A DNA stretch of 64,000 nucleotides from Phyllobacterium bourgognense (GTDB lineage: Bacteria > Pseudomonadota > Alphaproteobacteria > Rhizobiales > Rhizobiaceae), in assembly GCF_003337575.1 (NCBI RefSeq), contig NZ_QPJM01000010.1:1-64000 (forward strand), read 5' to 3'. Under the pieces are notes generated by a model. That model was not told the DNA's origin, did not search any database, and was given only the letters and a program-made list of their open reading frames with translations. Positions 55,355-62,866 of the stretch are shown here, piece by piece. The position numbers and the translations under genes were made by a program. The first letter of the stretch is position 1. Every line of letters begins with the position of its first letter.

Positions 55355-56689
55355 ATGAAAACTGCATTTCTCATTATCGGGGCATTGCTGGTGCTCGCAC
55401 TGCTCGCAGCGGCGGGCGTCTATTTCTATTCGCGAGAGACCGCGACCGTACCCATCGAACAAGGATATGGCCCCGACCCGACTCTGCCACCGCCGAACCC
55501 CAAACCTATCGCAACGGTCAACATCGCCGAGGCTTCCGCTTGGCCGGAAGGCAAAACGCCGGCAGTGGCAGCAGGGATGAAAGTTGCTGCCTTCGCAAAA
55601 GACCTTGATCATCCACGCTGGCTGCATGTCCTGCCCAATGGCGATGTGCTTGTAGCTGAAACCAATGCGCCGCCGCGGCAGAACCGGTCCTTCAGCATCC
55701 GCAGTTGGGTCGAAGGCCTCATCATGGGCAGGGCGGGTGCGGGGGTGACAAGCGCGAACCGGATCACGCTACTGCGCGACGCCGACAATGACGGCGTGGC
55801 CGAGATGAAGGAAACCTTTCTTGAGAACCTGAATTCGCCCTTTGGAATGGCCCTTTCTCGTGGCAAGCTTTATGTCGCCAATACTGATGCGATCGTTGCT
55901 TATCCCTATAGCGATGGCGAGATAAAGGTTACAGCGGCACCCGAAAAGATCGCGAATCTGCCGGGTGGGCCGATCAATCATCACTGGACGAAAGATGTGA
56001 TTGCCAGCCCCGACGGGACGAAGCTCTATGCGACGGTCGGATCGAACAGCAATGTCGGCGAGAACGGTATCGATGCAGAAGCCAACCGGGCTGCCGTCCT
56101 CGAGATTGATCTGAACACGAAGAAAACCAGGCTTTTTGCGTGGGGTCTGCGAAACCCGAACGGATTATCCTGGAACCCCGACAGTGGCGCACTCTGGGTC
56201 GCTGTCAATGAGCGCGACGAGATCGGCAGCGATCTTGTTCCGGACTATATGACGTCGGTTAAGGATGGCGGATTTTATGGCTGGCCATACAGCTATTATG
56301 GCCAGAATGTCGATGCGCGGGTCAGCCCGCAAAACCCGGAGCTTGTAGCCAAGGCGATCAAGCCGGACTATGCACTTGGACCACATACGGCTTCGCTGGG
56401 TTTGACCTTCTATACGGGTTCACTGTTTGGCCCTGAATACAAGAACGGCGCGTTTGTCGGCCAGCACGGCTCTTGGAACCGCAAGCCCCGCAGCGGATAT
56501 AAGGTTATCTTTGTTCCGTTCAGCAATGGCAAACCAAATGGACCCCCGCAAGATATACTGACAGGTTTTGTCGATGGCGATAAGGCTCTCGGTCGACCAG
56601 TAGGCGTCGCCATCGACAAGGCCGGCGCTCTTCTGGTGGCAGATGATGTTGGCAACACTGTTTGGCGGGTCACACCCTCCACACCTTAA
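55355..56689 (+). CDS. PQQ-type sugar/L-sorbosone dehydrogenase, membrane-anchored
   Basis: A 444-residue beta-propeller oxidoreductase of the soluble glucose/L-sorbosone dehydrogenase family, which uses PQQ as cofactor. A single N-terminal hydrophobic helix (about 4-24) anchors it to the outside of the inner membrane. Propeller repeats show NGDVLVAET, NSPFGMALSRGKLYVANTD, RNPNGLSWNPDSGALWVAVNERDE and the GSWNRKPRSGYKVIFVPF region. The start at 55355 has AAGGATC upstream. It is divergent from the kdp operon. PQQ biosynthesis genes are not in the window. Confidence 0.85.
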   Translation: MKTAFLIIGALLVLALLAAAGVYFYSRETATVPIEQGYGPDPTLPPPNPKPIATVNIAEASAWPEGKTPAVAAGMKVAAFAKDLDHPRWLHVLPNGDVLVAETNAPPRQNRSFSIRSWVEGLIMGRAGAGVTSANRITLLRDADNDGVAEMKETFLENLNSPFGMALSRGKLYVANTDAIVAYPYSDGEIKVTAAPEKIANLPGGPINHHWTKDVIASPDGTKLYATVGSNSNVGENGIDAEANRAAVLEIDLNTKKTRLFAWGLRNPNGLSWNPDSGALWVAVNERDEIGSDLVPDYMTSVKDGGFYGWPYSYYGQNVDARVSPQNPELVAKAIKPDYALGPHTASLGLTFYTGSLFGPEYKNGAFVGQHGSWNRKPRSGYKVIFVPFSNGKPNGPPQDILTGFVDGDKALGRPVGVAIDKAGALLVADDVGNTVWRVTPSTP

Positions 56690-56692
56690 TCG

Positions 56693-56717
56693 GGAACCTA
56701 TTGTGCGCTCGTCGGTT
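56693..56717 (+). promoter_or_regulatory. EcfG-type stress promoter of 50-aa ORF
   Basis: GGAAC (56693-56697), 16 bases, GGTT (56714-56717), ending 23 bases before the ATG of the 50-aa ORF. The GGTT variant of the -10 also occurs in the SDR promoter at 60708-60732. Confidence 0.55.
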
Positions 56718-56740
56718 AGAGCCGAAACAGGAGTGCAATC

Positions 56741-56893
56741 ATGGCTGAGTATTCATGGCTTCTGGTACTGATTGGTGGGCCCTTCATATTGGGCCTGTTA
56801 CTGGCGCTCGGAATGAGACAGCGCCGGCTGAGCCGTTATGAACGGGAAGCTCGCGATCGGGCCACTGATCGCATCTATCATGAAGAGTCGTAA
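56741..56893 (+). CDS. Small membrane protein, 50 aa
   Basis: A 50-residue ORF with one transmembrane helix (about 5-25: SWLLVLIGGPFILGLLLALG) and a strongly charged tail (RQRRLSRYEREARDRATDRI) ending HEES. The ATG follows ACAGGAG with seven bases to spare and an EcfG-type promoter sits 23 bases before it. It is convergent with udgX and its stop lies 3 bases from that gene's stop. It looks like a stress-induced small membrane protein of the type common in this clade. Confidence 0.65.
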   Translation: MAEYSWLLVLIGGPFILGLLLALGMRQRRLSRYEREARDRATDRIYHEES

Positions 56894-56896
56894 CGG

Positions 56897-57529
56897 CTAG
56901 TGGATCGAGAGAAACTTCCTTATTTCCGTCAGATCGCGGATGAATTCGCGCGTTTCGATATCTGCTTGATCCCTGTCACGTAGTCTCAGAATGTATGAGG
57001 GATGTATGGTGACCAGCACCGGCGGCAGTCCATCGGAATGAAATATTCTGCGCCGGTCCCTCGTTATCCGAACTGAGCTGCCGATTAGACAGTTGGCAGC
57101 CGTAGCTCCCAACGCAACGACTATTTTCGGCTTGATAAGCTCCAACTCGCTTCTGAGCCACCATGAGCAAATTCGTATCTCGCCGGCGTTCGGCTTGGAG
57201 TGCAGTCGGCGCTTGCCCCGCGGCTCGAATTTGAAATGCTTGACGGTATTGGTGACATAACAGCGATCGCGCTCGATACCGGCTTCGGCCAGGGATTTAT
57301 CGAGCACACCGCCGGCTGGCCCCACAAACGGACGGCCGGCAAGGTCCTCCTTGTCACCCGGCTGTTCGCCGACGAGGACGGTTTCCGCATCTCTCGAACC
57401 CTCGCCAAATACCGTTTGAGTGGCATTTTTATAAAGATCGCACCGCGTGCACCGCTCTGCCTCAGATTTGAGTTCGCTCAAGGAATGTGCGGTGGAGCCT
57501 TCGTCCCCCAAAAGATAAGGCTTGTCCAT
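56897..57529 (-). CDS. udgX: UdgX-type uracil-DNA glycosylase
   Basis: A 210-residue family-4-like glycosylase. The opening motif GEQPGDKEDLAGRPFVGP (54-71), the loop GKRRLHSKP (105-113) with His110, and HPSYILRLRD mark UdgX, which in Mycobacterium attacks uracil-DNA and becomes covalently joined through that histidine. Cysteines at 27, 30 and 121, with a fourth nearby, are likely Fe-S ligands. I chose the ATG at 57529; the frame continues upstream over the adjacent gene. It lies downstream of a 104-aa protein with 17 bases between, behind an EcfG-type promoter, so it is probably stress-induced. Confidence 0.85.
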   Translation of the reverse strand: MDKPYLLGDEGSTAHSLSELKSEAERCTRCDLYKNATQTVFGEGSRDAETVLVGEQPGDKEDLAGRPFVGPAGGVLDKSLAEAGIERDRCYVTNTVKHFKFEPRGKRRLHSKPNAGEIRICSWWLRSELELIKPKIVVALGATAANCLIGSSVRITRDRRRIFHSDGLPPVLVTIHPSYILRLRDRDQADIETREFIRDLTEIRKFLSIH

Positions 57530-57546
57530 AACGATCCATCCGGCGT

Positions 57547-57861
57547 CTATCTGCGAACGATTTCGTGAAATTCGTCGCGTTGGCCTGGCGTATCCTCCGC
57601 AACCACGAGACCGAGGCCGCTCTGATCGAACAATGTGAACCACTCATCCCATTCGACCAGGCGCGGCCCGCCCAAATCCTCAGGACGATCGGCGCCCTGG
57701 CGATCATCATCCTCATAGGCATGCTGACCGAACTGGATGGAAAGCACAGGTTCGTCGCTGCCGATGAGCTCCTCGGGATCGCGAATTGCCGGTATGCCAG
57801 ATCGCGCCGCTGCCCAGTCCCTTATCTCCTGATGATCCGTAAGTAATCTGGTCTCCGCCAT
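57547..57861 (-). CDS. Hypothetical acidic protein, 104 aa
   Basis: A 104-residue, very acidic, soluble protein (MAETRLLTDHQEIRDWAAARSG, then an Asp-rich centre) that I do not recognise. It has a good ribosome site (AAGGAG) and an EcfG-type promoter 25 bases upstream at 57886-57910. It is first in a unit with udgX, suggesting a shared stress response, perhaps an accessory repair protein. It is typical of small rhizobial proteins in the general stress regulon. Confidence 0.7.
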   Translation of the reverse strand: MAETRLLTDHQEIRDWAAARSGIPAIRDPEELIGSDEPVLSIQFGQHAYEDDDRQGADRPEDLGGPRLVEWDEWFTLFDQSGLGLVVAEDTPGQRDEFHEIVRR

Positions 57862-57885
57862 TGGGTATTTCTCCTTGCCTTTTTT

Positions 57886-57910
57886 AACGCGCTCAGAATG
57901 CCGAAGTTCC
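57886..57910 (-). promoter_or_regulatory. EcfG-type general stress promoter (udgX unit)
   Basis: Read on the minus strand: GGAAC, 16 bases, CGTT (GGAAC at 57906-57910, CGTT at 57886-57889), 25 bases before the 104-aa ORF. A full match to the EcfG consensus. Confidence 0.75.
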
Positions 57911-58026
57911 GTAGGAATGGCCTCTGCTGGATTGTTCATTTTTTCAATTCACCGGGAACATTTTGCTTCCTTGCGTCTTGAGACTCGACGAAGCTCCGGT
58001 CATTCAATTGCGAAAAGGAACCGACC

Positions 58027-58362
58027 ATGGATAGCGGCATCACGATCAAACCATATTCTCACCCCGTGACGGTACGATTCCACGATGTCGTTATAGCTTC
58101 GACGGAACGGGCATTGGAACTACTGGAGCCCGGGCACAATCCCATTCTCTATATTCCTTTCGACGATATCTATTTCGCTCATCTGGAAAAGACCGAGACC
58201 AGCACGAAATGCCCGTGGAAGGGAACCGCATCCTACTGGCGGGTCACAGGTCAGGGCGAGTCCGCCAAAGATGCCATGTGGGCCTATGAAGACCCTAAAC
58301 CGGACGTCGGTGCAATCCGGGGTCATGGGGCATTCGATCCGCAGAAAGTAACATTCGAGTGA
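58027..58362 (+). CDS. DUF427 domain protein
   Basis: A 111-residue DUF427 protein. The fold contains VRFHDVVIASTERALELLEPGHNPILYIPFDDIYFAHLEKTETSTKCPWKGTASYW, with the Cys-Pro-Trp-Lys-Gly motif typical of the family, plus WAYEDPKPDVGAIRGHGAFDPQKV near the end. Function is unknown. It is followed 21 bases later by a DUF3175 gene in one direction. The ATG follows GGAACCGACC. The region upstream has a GGAAC without a correct -10. Confidence 0.88.
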   Translation: MDSGITIKPYSHPVTVRFHDVVIASTERALELLEPGHNPILYIPFDDIYFAHLEKTETSTKCPWKGTASYWRVTGQGESAKDAMWAYEDPKPDVGAIRGHGAFDPQKVTFE

Positions 58363-58383
58363 ACAGCCTTTGGAGGTTTAAAA

Positions 58384-58668
58384 ATGGCCGGGAAGCCAAA
58401 AGAGAAATGGTCAAAGGATGTCACCGAGCATAGTGACGCGCTGGACCTTGAGGCCCATGTCTTCGAGCAGGATGACCCGCACACGATTGCCGTCTCGCTT
58501 AAGCGGTCCGCAGAGCAGTCGGAACGACGCAAATCAAGCCCATACCGGTCTGCCACGTCGATGTTGACGTTCTATATTAATCGTGCGGGCCACAATTTGC
58601 CCGACAAACAAAAGAATGTATTGGAGCGCGCCAAGGACGAACTAAGGAAGGAATTCGGCCGCACCTGA
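58384..58668 (+). CDS. DUF3175 domain protein
   Basis: A 94-residue DUF3175 protein. The conserved opening is KWSKDVTEHSDALDLEAHVFEQDDPHTIAVSLKRSAEQS and the end SMLTFYINRAGHNLPDKQKNVLERAKDELRKEFGR. It is strongly helical and charged. Function is unknown; the family is common in Hyphomicrobiales and often in stress-related gene sets. The preceding gene is DUF427, 21 bases upstream. Confidence 0.86.
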   Translation: MAGKPKEKWSKDVTEHSDALDLEAHVFEQDDPHTIAVSLKRSAEQSERRKSSPYRSATSMLTFYINRAGHNLPDKQKNVLERAKDELRKEFGRT

Positions 58669-58777
58669 AGGGCCGTCCGGAGACTTTATTGCTTCTATGT
58701 CTACTGGTGGACATACAATTGCGCTTGTCCACAAACGGCGTACTGTTCTTGCGTGAATAACGTAAAAGGGTACGCGG

Positions 58778-59065
58778 ATGGGCCAAAGGCTGGACCACAA
58801 ATTGGAATGCGCAAACTGTGGTACAATCTATCTGAACATACCGGCAGATGTAGATTCGAACTCGCCGATACACTGTAGTTCCTGCGGCAATTTTCTTGGC
58901 TCGTGGGGCGATCTCGAAACCGATTTTGCCCGGCAAGGTGGGCAACACGGTGTCTTCCGTATGGAAAAAGGGGTGATTACCCGGCTTGACGAGCCTGGAC
59001 AAATTCTTCACGGTCCGGCCAATCAGAACTCGCCCAAACCTCTGAAATCCGACGAAATAATCTAG
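58778..59065 (+). CDS. Zinc-ribbon-like small protein
   Basis: A 95-residue soluble protein with a treble-cysteine motif (CANCGTIYLNI near 11-21, CSSCGNFLG near 33-41), giving two CxxC pairs for zinc. The rest is low in features. Function is unknown. The ATG has a GTACGCGG leader and no strong ribosome site. It is convergent with the flavodoxin-like gene. No DNA-binding or domain identity could be assigned. Confidence 0.65.
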   Translation: MGQRLDHKLECANCGTIYLNIPADVDSNSPIHCSSCGNFLGSWGDLETDFARQGGQHGVFRMEKGVITRLDEPGQILHGPANQNSPKPLKSDEII

Positions 59066-59074
59066 AGAAAATTT

Positions 59075-59680
59075 CTATCCCTTGCCGGGATACTGGTTTA
59101 CAGCCAGCTGTCTGGCCAGATGCGCAGTGTTGCGCGCCAGCATATCAACTGCATTCGTTACAACATCCGGCACTTTCCTGAGATCGGTGAAATCTGTGCG
59201 TCCCATGGCTTCACCGACCCAATAGGCAACGGCATTCGGCGCCAATGAGAATCCGACGTCATTGAGCGCCTGAAAAAGCTCGGCGGAGACGTGGTGCGCA
59301 CCGTCCTCATTGCCAACGACAGCAACCGCCGCAACGCGGCCATAAGACACCATCCTGCCCGCCTCGTCTGTCTCTTCGAGAAAGGCGTCCATACGTTCAA
59401 GAGCCCGTTTGCACACACTCGACGGTTGGCCGAGCCAGATCGGCGTTCCCATGACGAGAATGTGCGAACCCAGTATCCGCTTGCGGATGTCCGGCCAGGC
59501 ATCTCCACTACCTTCATCCGAAGTCACACCCGGCTTGATATTCAGCTCGGCGAGCCGGACGCTGGTTCCCTCGACGTCGTGCTGCTGCAGCGCTTCCAGC
59601 ACCAAGTCGATCATCCTTTGCGTTGAGGACTCCCCTTCGCTCTTCAACGTGCCATTGAGGGCGAGCGCCTTGAGTTTCAT
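59075..59680 (-). CDS. Flavodoxin-like NAD(P)H-dependent oxidoreductase
   Basis: A 201-residue FMN-reductase/flavodoxin-fold protein. The opening ALNGTLKSEGESSTQRMIDLVLEAL is the phosphate-binding loop, and HILVMGTPIWLGQPSSVCKRALERMDAFLEE is the second FMN loop. It probably reduces quinones or azo compounds with NAD(P)H. Nine bases downstream of the SDR gene, in the same unit, it is likely controlled by the EcfG-type promoter at 60708-60732. Confidence 0.87.
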   Translation of the reverse strand: MKLKALALNGTLKSEGESSTQRMIDLVLEALQQHDVEGTSVRLAELNIKPGVTSDEGSGDAWPDIRKRILGSHILVMGTPIWLGQPSSVCKRALERMDAFLEETDEAGRMVSYGRVAAVAVVGNEDGAHHVSAELFQALNDVGFSLAPNAVAYWVGEAMGRTDFTDLRKVPDVVTNAVDMLARNTAHLARQLAVNQYPGKG

Positions 59681-59689
59681 ACCGCCCTC

Positions 59690-60679
59690 CTAATAACCGC
59701 CAACTACGGGCAGTATCTCGCCAGTGATGTAGCTTGAGCAATGGGACGACGCCAGAAAGACATAAGCGGGTGCAAGTTCTTCGGGTTGAGCGGGCCGCTT
59801 CATCGGCGTATCCGAACCAAATTTCGAAACATCCCCGGCCGCCTTGTCGGCTGGATTGAGCGGCGTCCAGACGGGACCTGGCGCAACGGCGTTGACGCGA
59901 ATGCCACGGGAAAGCAAGTTTCCTGAAAGCGCCCGGGTGAAGGCGTGAATACCGCCCTTGGTCATGGAATAATCGATGAGATTCTTACTGCCCATAAACC
60001 CTGTAACGGAGCCCGTGTTGATGATCGCCGATCCTGGTTTCATCTCGCGCGCTGCCGCCTGGGCAAGAAAGAAATAGCCATAGAGGTTGGTCTTGATCGT
60101 TTCGTCAAAGTGCTCTTCAGTCAAATCCTGGAAATCATCGGTGTGCAGCTGGAATGCAGCGTTGTTGACGAGGACGTCGATTTCACCGAAGGTTTTGATC
60201 GTCTGTTTAACCGCATCCTCGCAAAAGTCTCGCTTTCGAACATCCCCCGCGATAACGAGACAACGCCCGCCTTCCTTCTCGACCAGTTTCCTTGTCTTGT
60301 CCGCATCACGCTCTTCATCGAGATGCACGATGACCACATCGGCGCCTTCACGCGCATAGAGAACAGCAACCGCGCGTCCGATGCCGGAATCGCCGCCCGT
60401 GATCAATGCGACTTTGCCATCAAGTTTCTTCGAACCCTCATAGTAGGGCGCATCGTACATCGGCGCTGGCTCTATGGTAGCCTCGATGCCCGGTTTCTTT
60501 AAATGCTGTCTTGGAAATGGCGGAACCGGGTAAGCACGGGCGCCAGTTTGCGGCGCTTTTTCCTTAGCAGAACTACCCTTGCGTTCGTCGATCTTATCAA
60601 TCTGAGCTTGAATTTCACGGTGCCGTTTCGCAGTCGTGTTACCGGCTGTTTCATGGCGTGAAAGATTTCCCTGTGCCAT
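59690..60679 (-). CDS. Short-chain dehydrogenase/reductase, stress type
   Basis: A 329-residue SDR with an N-terminal extension (about 1-75) before the Rossmann core. NAD(P) motif VALITGGDSGIGRAVAV (about 90-105), NNAAFQL, and the catalytic YSMTKGGIHAFTRAL (Tyr-x3-Lys) with the Ser in NTGSVTGF. It belongs to the general-stress SDR group (Bacillus YhdF/GSP39-like). A divergent EcfG-type promoter (60708-60732) lies 29 bases upstream. The flavodoxin gene follows it by nine bases. Confidence 0.88.
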   Translation of the reverse strand: MAQGNLSRHETAGNTTAKRHREIQAQIDKIDERKGSSAKEKAPQTGARAYPVPPFPRQHLKKPGIEATIEPAPMYDAPYYEGSKKLDGKVALITGGDSGIGRAVAVLYAREGADVVIVHLDEERDADKTRKLVEKEGGRCLVIAGDVRKRDFCEDAVKQTIKTFGEIDVLVNNAAFQLHTDDFQDLTEEHFDETIKTNLYGYFFLAQAAAREMKPGSAIINTGSVTGFMGSKNLIDYSMTKGGIHAFTRALSGNLLSRGIRVNAVAPGPVWTPLNPADKAAGDVSKFGSDTPMKRPAQPEELAPAYVFLASSHCSSYITGEILPVVGGY

Positions 60680-60707
60680 CTGAATCTCCTTCGTCGCTTC
60701 TGACCCT

Positions 60708-60732
60708 AACCCGCAGCATCCCGAATTGTTCC
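60708..60732 (-). promoter_or_regulatory. EcfG-type promoter of SDR-flavodoxin unit
   Basis: Read on the minus strand: GGAAC (60728-60732), 16 bases, GGTT (60708-60711), ending 28 bases before the SDR start. The -10 is GGTT, one base from consensus CGTT. It is back to back with the plus-strand EcfG promoter 12 bases away. Confidence 0.55.
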
Positions 60733-60744
60733 TGACGTAGTGGA

Positions 60745-60770
60745 GGAACTATCTGCTTGGATCTGGCGTT
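60745..60770 (+). promoter_or_regulatory. EcfG-type promoter of ABM-GGCT unit
   Basis: GGAAC (60745-60749), 17 bases, CGTT (60767-60770), ending 32 bases before the ATG at 60803. A full consensus EcfG promoter. The pair with the minus-strand one makes a divergent stress-response control region. Confidence 0.75.
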
Positions 60771-60802
60771 TTCGACGAACAGCACAACCAAGGGAAAACG
60801 AG

Positions 60803-61156
60803 ATGACCAAACGACCGACGATTGCCCGCATTTGGCGTGGCCGAACCCGGCCGGAACACGCGGACGAATACGAGGCCTACAACTACGAAGCCGGCATCAA
60901 GCCGCTAATTGAAAAGGCGCTCGGGGTGCAAACCTTACGTGAGGACCGGGAGGACGAGACCGAATTCATGACGATTTCTTATTGGGAGGACGTAGGGTCG
61001 ATGGCGCGCTTTACCGGAGGTGACCCCAACAGCATCCATCATCTCGCCCGGGATAGTGAATTCCTGATCGAGCTGCCGGTCCATGTACAGGTTCTCCAAA
61101 TCCGCTCGGCCCACGGCCTGACTGGATTTGGCAAGTTCGTTGCAGAGTTCCAATGA
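60803..61156 (+). CDS. Antibiotic biosynthesis monooxygenase-like protein
   Basis: A 117-residue dimeric alpha-beta barrel protein of the ABM/DUF4188-like group. The sequence IARIWRGRTRPEHADEYEAYNYEAGIKPLIEKALGVQTLRE and EFMTISYWEDVGSMARFTGG are typical. Its role may be a small oxygenase or a heme- or ligand-binding protein. The ATG at 60803 has AAGGGAAAACG upstream. It overlaps the GGCT gene by four bases. It lies directly under an EcfG-type promoter. Confidence 0.8.
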   Translation: MTKRPTIARIWRGRTRPEHADEYEAYNYEAGIKPLIEKALGVQTLREDREDETEFMTISYWEDVGSMARFTGGDPNSIHHLARDSEFLIELPVHVQVLQIRSAHGLTGFGKFVAEFQ

Positions 61157-61563
61157 GAATATTCGCTTTCGGTACTTTAAAGAAAGGTTTCCCGCTGCAT
61201 GCCCATGGTCTGAACGATGCCTTGTTTCTTGGAAACTACCGTACAGTCGAGCGGTTTCCCATGCTCATTGCCGGATCCTGGTTCGCTCCGATGATGCTGG
61301 ATTTGCCGGGGACCGGTCTTCGTGTCAAAGGCGAACTCTATGACATCGCCGAAAGCCGGTTACCTCTGCTCGACGCCCTCGAATCCGTTGGATTGCCTGG
61401 TAATTTTCGCAAGTCGATTAAAATCTGCGACGAGAATGGCAACCAGGCAGGCTGGGCGTTTGCATTCCTCAAATCATCAGATCTCGCCATCCCGGTGCAT
61501 TCGGGTTACCTGGATGAATATCTGGATGGAAGGTTTGTCCCGCCATGGGAACGGCAGAGATAG
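61153..61563 (+). CDS. Gamma-glutamylcyclotransferase-family protein
   Basis: A 136-residue GGCT-fold protein. The substrate motif FAFGTLKKG (about residues 4-12) is a variant of YGSLxxG, and the catalytic Glu is in LDALESVGLPGNFR near residue 75. The family cleaves gamma-glutamyl-amino acids or peptides to 5-oxoproline, or folds a related toxin-like chemistry. It overlaps the ABM gene (ATGA) and belongs to the same stress unit. Confidence 0.83.
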   Translation: MRIFAFGTLKKGFPLHAHGLNDALFLGNYRTVERFPMLIAGSWFAPMMLDLPGTGLRVKGELYDIAESRLPLLDALESVGLPGNFRKSIKICDENGNQAGWAFAFLKSSDLAIPVHSGYLDEYLDGRFVPPWERQR

Positions 61564-61578
61564 AAAAGGCAACAACAG

Positions 61579-62187
61579 TCAGATTGTCCAGCTGCCGAGA
61601 ACCATATCGGTCGTGGCCGTTTCGATCTGCTGAGAATATCGCTGATGATAATGCGTCAGCATGGCATCATGCGCTTCATCGGACGAACTGCAGATTGCGT
61701 CCGTTACAACGATCACCCTGAAGCCGAAATCGACTGCTCCGAGAACAGTGGAAAGCACGCATACATCAGTCTCCCCGCCCGTGATGACGAGAGTGTCCGT
61801 GCGACGCTCGTACAGCTCGGCATAGAGCGAATTGTTATGCCAGGGAGAATACACGCGTTTGTCAAAGACCCGGGCGGGTGGGATGAAACGGGCGAGTTCA
61901 TCCACAAGCTCAACACTGTGCTCATCCAGTCGGCTCAAGGTCATATCGGCCCAGCGGGTATAATATTTGGACCAAAGACCAGGACCCTCTCCAGGCCTGT
62001 CGGCAGGAATGAATCGGGTGAAGATATTTTGTGAAGGGTGCTGCCCGGCTATCAATTCGATATTGGGCAACACCCTTTGGAACCACCCCATCGCCCAAGG
62101 GCTATCACCAGAAAAAATGCGCTGCATATCCACGCAGAGATGAACAGCACTTCGACCGATCGGCCCGTATCGCAACCCGGCTGCCAC
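61579..62187 (-). CDS. Isochorismatase-family cysteine hydrolase
   Basis: A 202-residue cysteine hydrolase of the isochorismatase family, with the catalytic Asp in HLCVDMQRIF (near 20), the Lys in RVFDKRVYS (near 108) and the Cys in ITGGETDVCVLS (near 143). It may hydrolyse a nicotinamide-, ureido- or N-carbamoyl-type amide. The start at the GTG 62187 has GGAG seven bases upstream; the TTG at 62199 is an alternative. It sits downstream of the yciF-like gene, behind a terminator hairpin. Confidence 0.85.
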   Translation of the reverse strand: MAAGLRYGPIGRSAVHLCVDMQRIFSGDSPWAMGWFQRVLPNIELIAGQHPSQNIFTRFIPADRPGEGPGLWSKYYTRWADMTLSRLDEHSVELVDELARFIPPARVFDKRVYSPWHNNSLYAELYERRTDTLVITGGETDVCVLSTVLGAVDFGFRVIVVTDAICSSSDEAHDAMLTHYHQRYSQQIETATTDMVLGSWTI

Positions 62188-62200
62188 GATGTTCTCCAAT

Positions 62201-62230
62201 AAGAAAACGCTCCGCCCTCAACGGAGCGCT
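62201..62230 (-). terminator. Terminator of the yciF-like gene
   Basis: A seven-base stem (CGCTCCG / CGGAGCG) with a seven-base loop and a T-rich tail (TTTTCTT on the minus strand). It lies 13 bases after the yciF-like stop and just before the isochorismatase-family start. Confidence 0.75.
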
Positions 62231-62240
62231 TTGCAGATGG

Positions 62241-62732
62241 TCAGGCAGCTGCGGCCCGGTTTAGCGAGCCTTCGGCCAGTTTTGACAGTGCTGCGTCGGT
62301 GGCGATTTCCTCCTGCAAGGTTGCGCCCAGCAGTTTCTTTGCGTCAGGCATATTCAAATCCCCGGCCCAGCGCGCCAAGGTTCCGTATCGCGCAATCTCA
62401 TAATGTTCGACAGCCTGCGCTGCGGATGCCAGTCCGGCATCCATCGCAGGTTGACCCTTGAATTCGTCCAGGATTTCCTCGCCCTCGGCGATAATGCCTT
62501 CAATCGCCTCGCAGGTCTTGCCCTGTGCACGTTTGCCGAAAATTTCAAAAACCTGTTGCAGACGCTCGACATGAACCTCTGTCTCGTTCCGATGCTTCTC
62601 GAAAGCAGCTTTCAGTTGCGGGGACGCAGCACCTCTAGCCATTTTCGGCAGGGCTTTTAGAATCTTGCGCTCGGCGTAGTAGATGTCCTTCAGGGTTTCA
62701 TGAAAGAGTTTGTCCAGTGTCTTCTCGGCCAT
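62241..62732 (-). CDS. YciE/YciF-like ferritin-like stress protein (DUF892)
   Basis: A 163-residue four-helix ferritin-like protein of the YciF/DUF892 family, with conserved Glu and His residues for a diiron site: FHETLKDIYYAERKIL, EKHRNETEVHVERLQ, and EHYEIARYGTLARWA. The family is induced by stress and stationary phase. It starts MAEKTLDKLF, behind a full-consensus EcfG-type promoter (62809-62833) with a 76-base leader. A terminator follows. Confidence 0.9.
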   Translation of the reverse strand: MAEKTLDKLFHETLKDIYYAERKILKALPKMARGAASPQLKAAFEKHRNETEVHVERLQQVFEIFGKRAQGKTCEAIEGIIAEGEEILDEFKGQPAMDAGLASAAQAVEHYEIARYGTLARWAGDLNMPDAKKLLGATLQEEIATDAALSKLAEGSLNRAAAA

Positions 62733-62808
62733 TGTAAGACTCCCATTCGTTTGGCGGTTTCGCGATTAAAACGCAATCTGAGCTGCGCAAGTAATCGACC
62801 GCGAGAGT

Positions 62809-62833
62809 AACGAAGGTGTTAGACAATGGTTCC
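62809..62833 (-). promoter_or_regulatory. EcfG-type promoter of yciF-like gene
   Basis: Read on the minus strand: GGAAC (62829-62833), 16 bases, CGTT (62809-62812), a full match. It gives a 76-base leader to the yciF-like ATG. Confidence 0.75.
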
Positions 62834-62866
62834 TTGGCCTGGCTGGAAAGATAACCCTGCAATAAA

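Noticed and set aside
57955-57977. EcfG-like promoter for the DUF427 gene
   Set aside because: A GGAAC is present, but the nearest CGT-type -10 (CGTC) is 14 bases away, too short and not matching.
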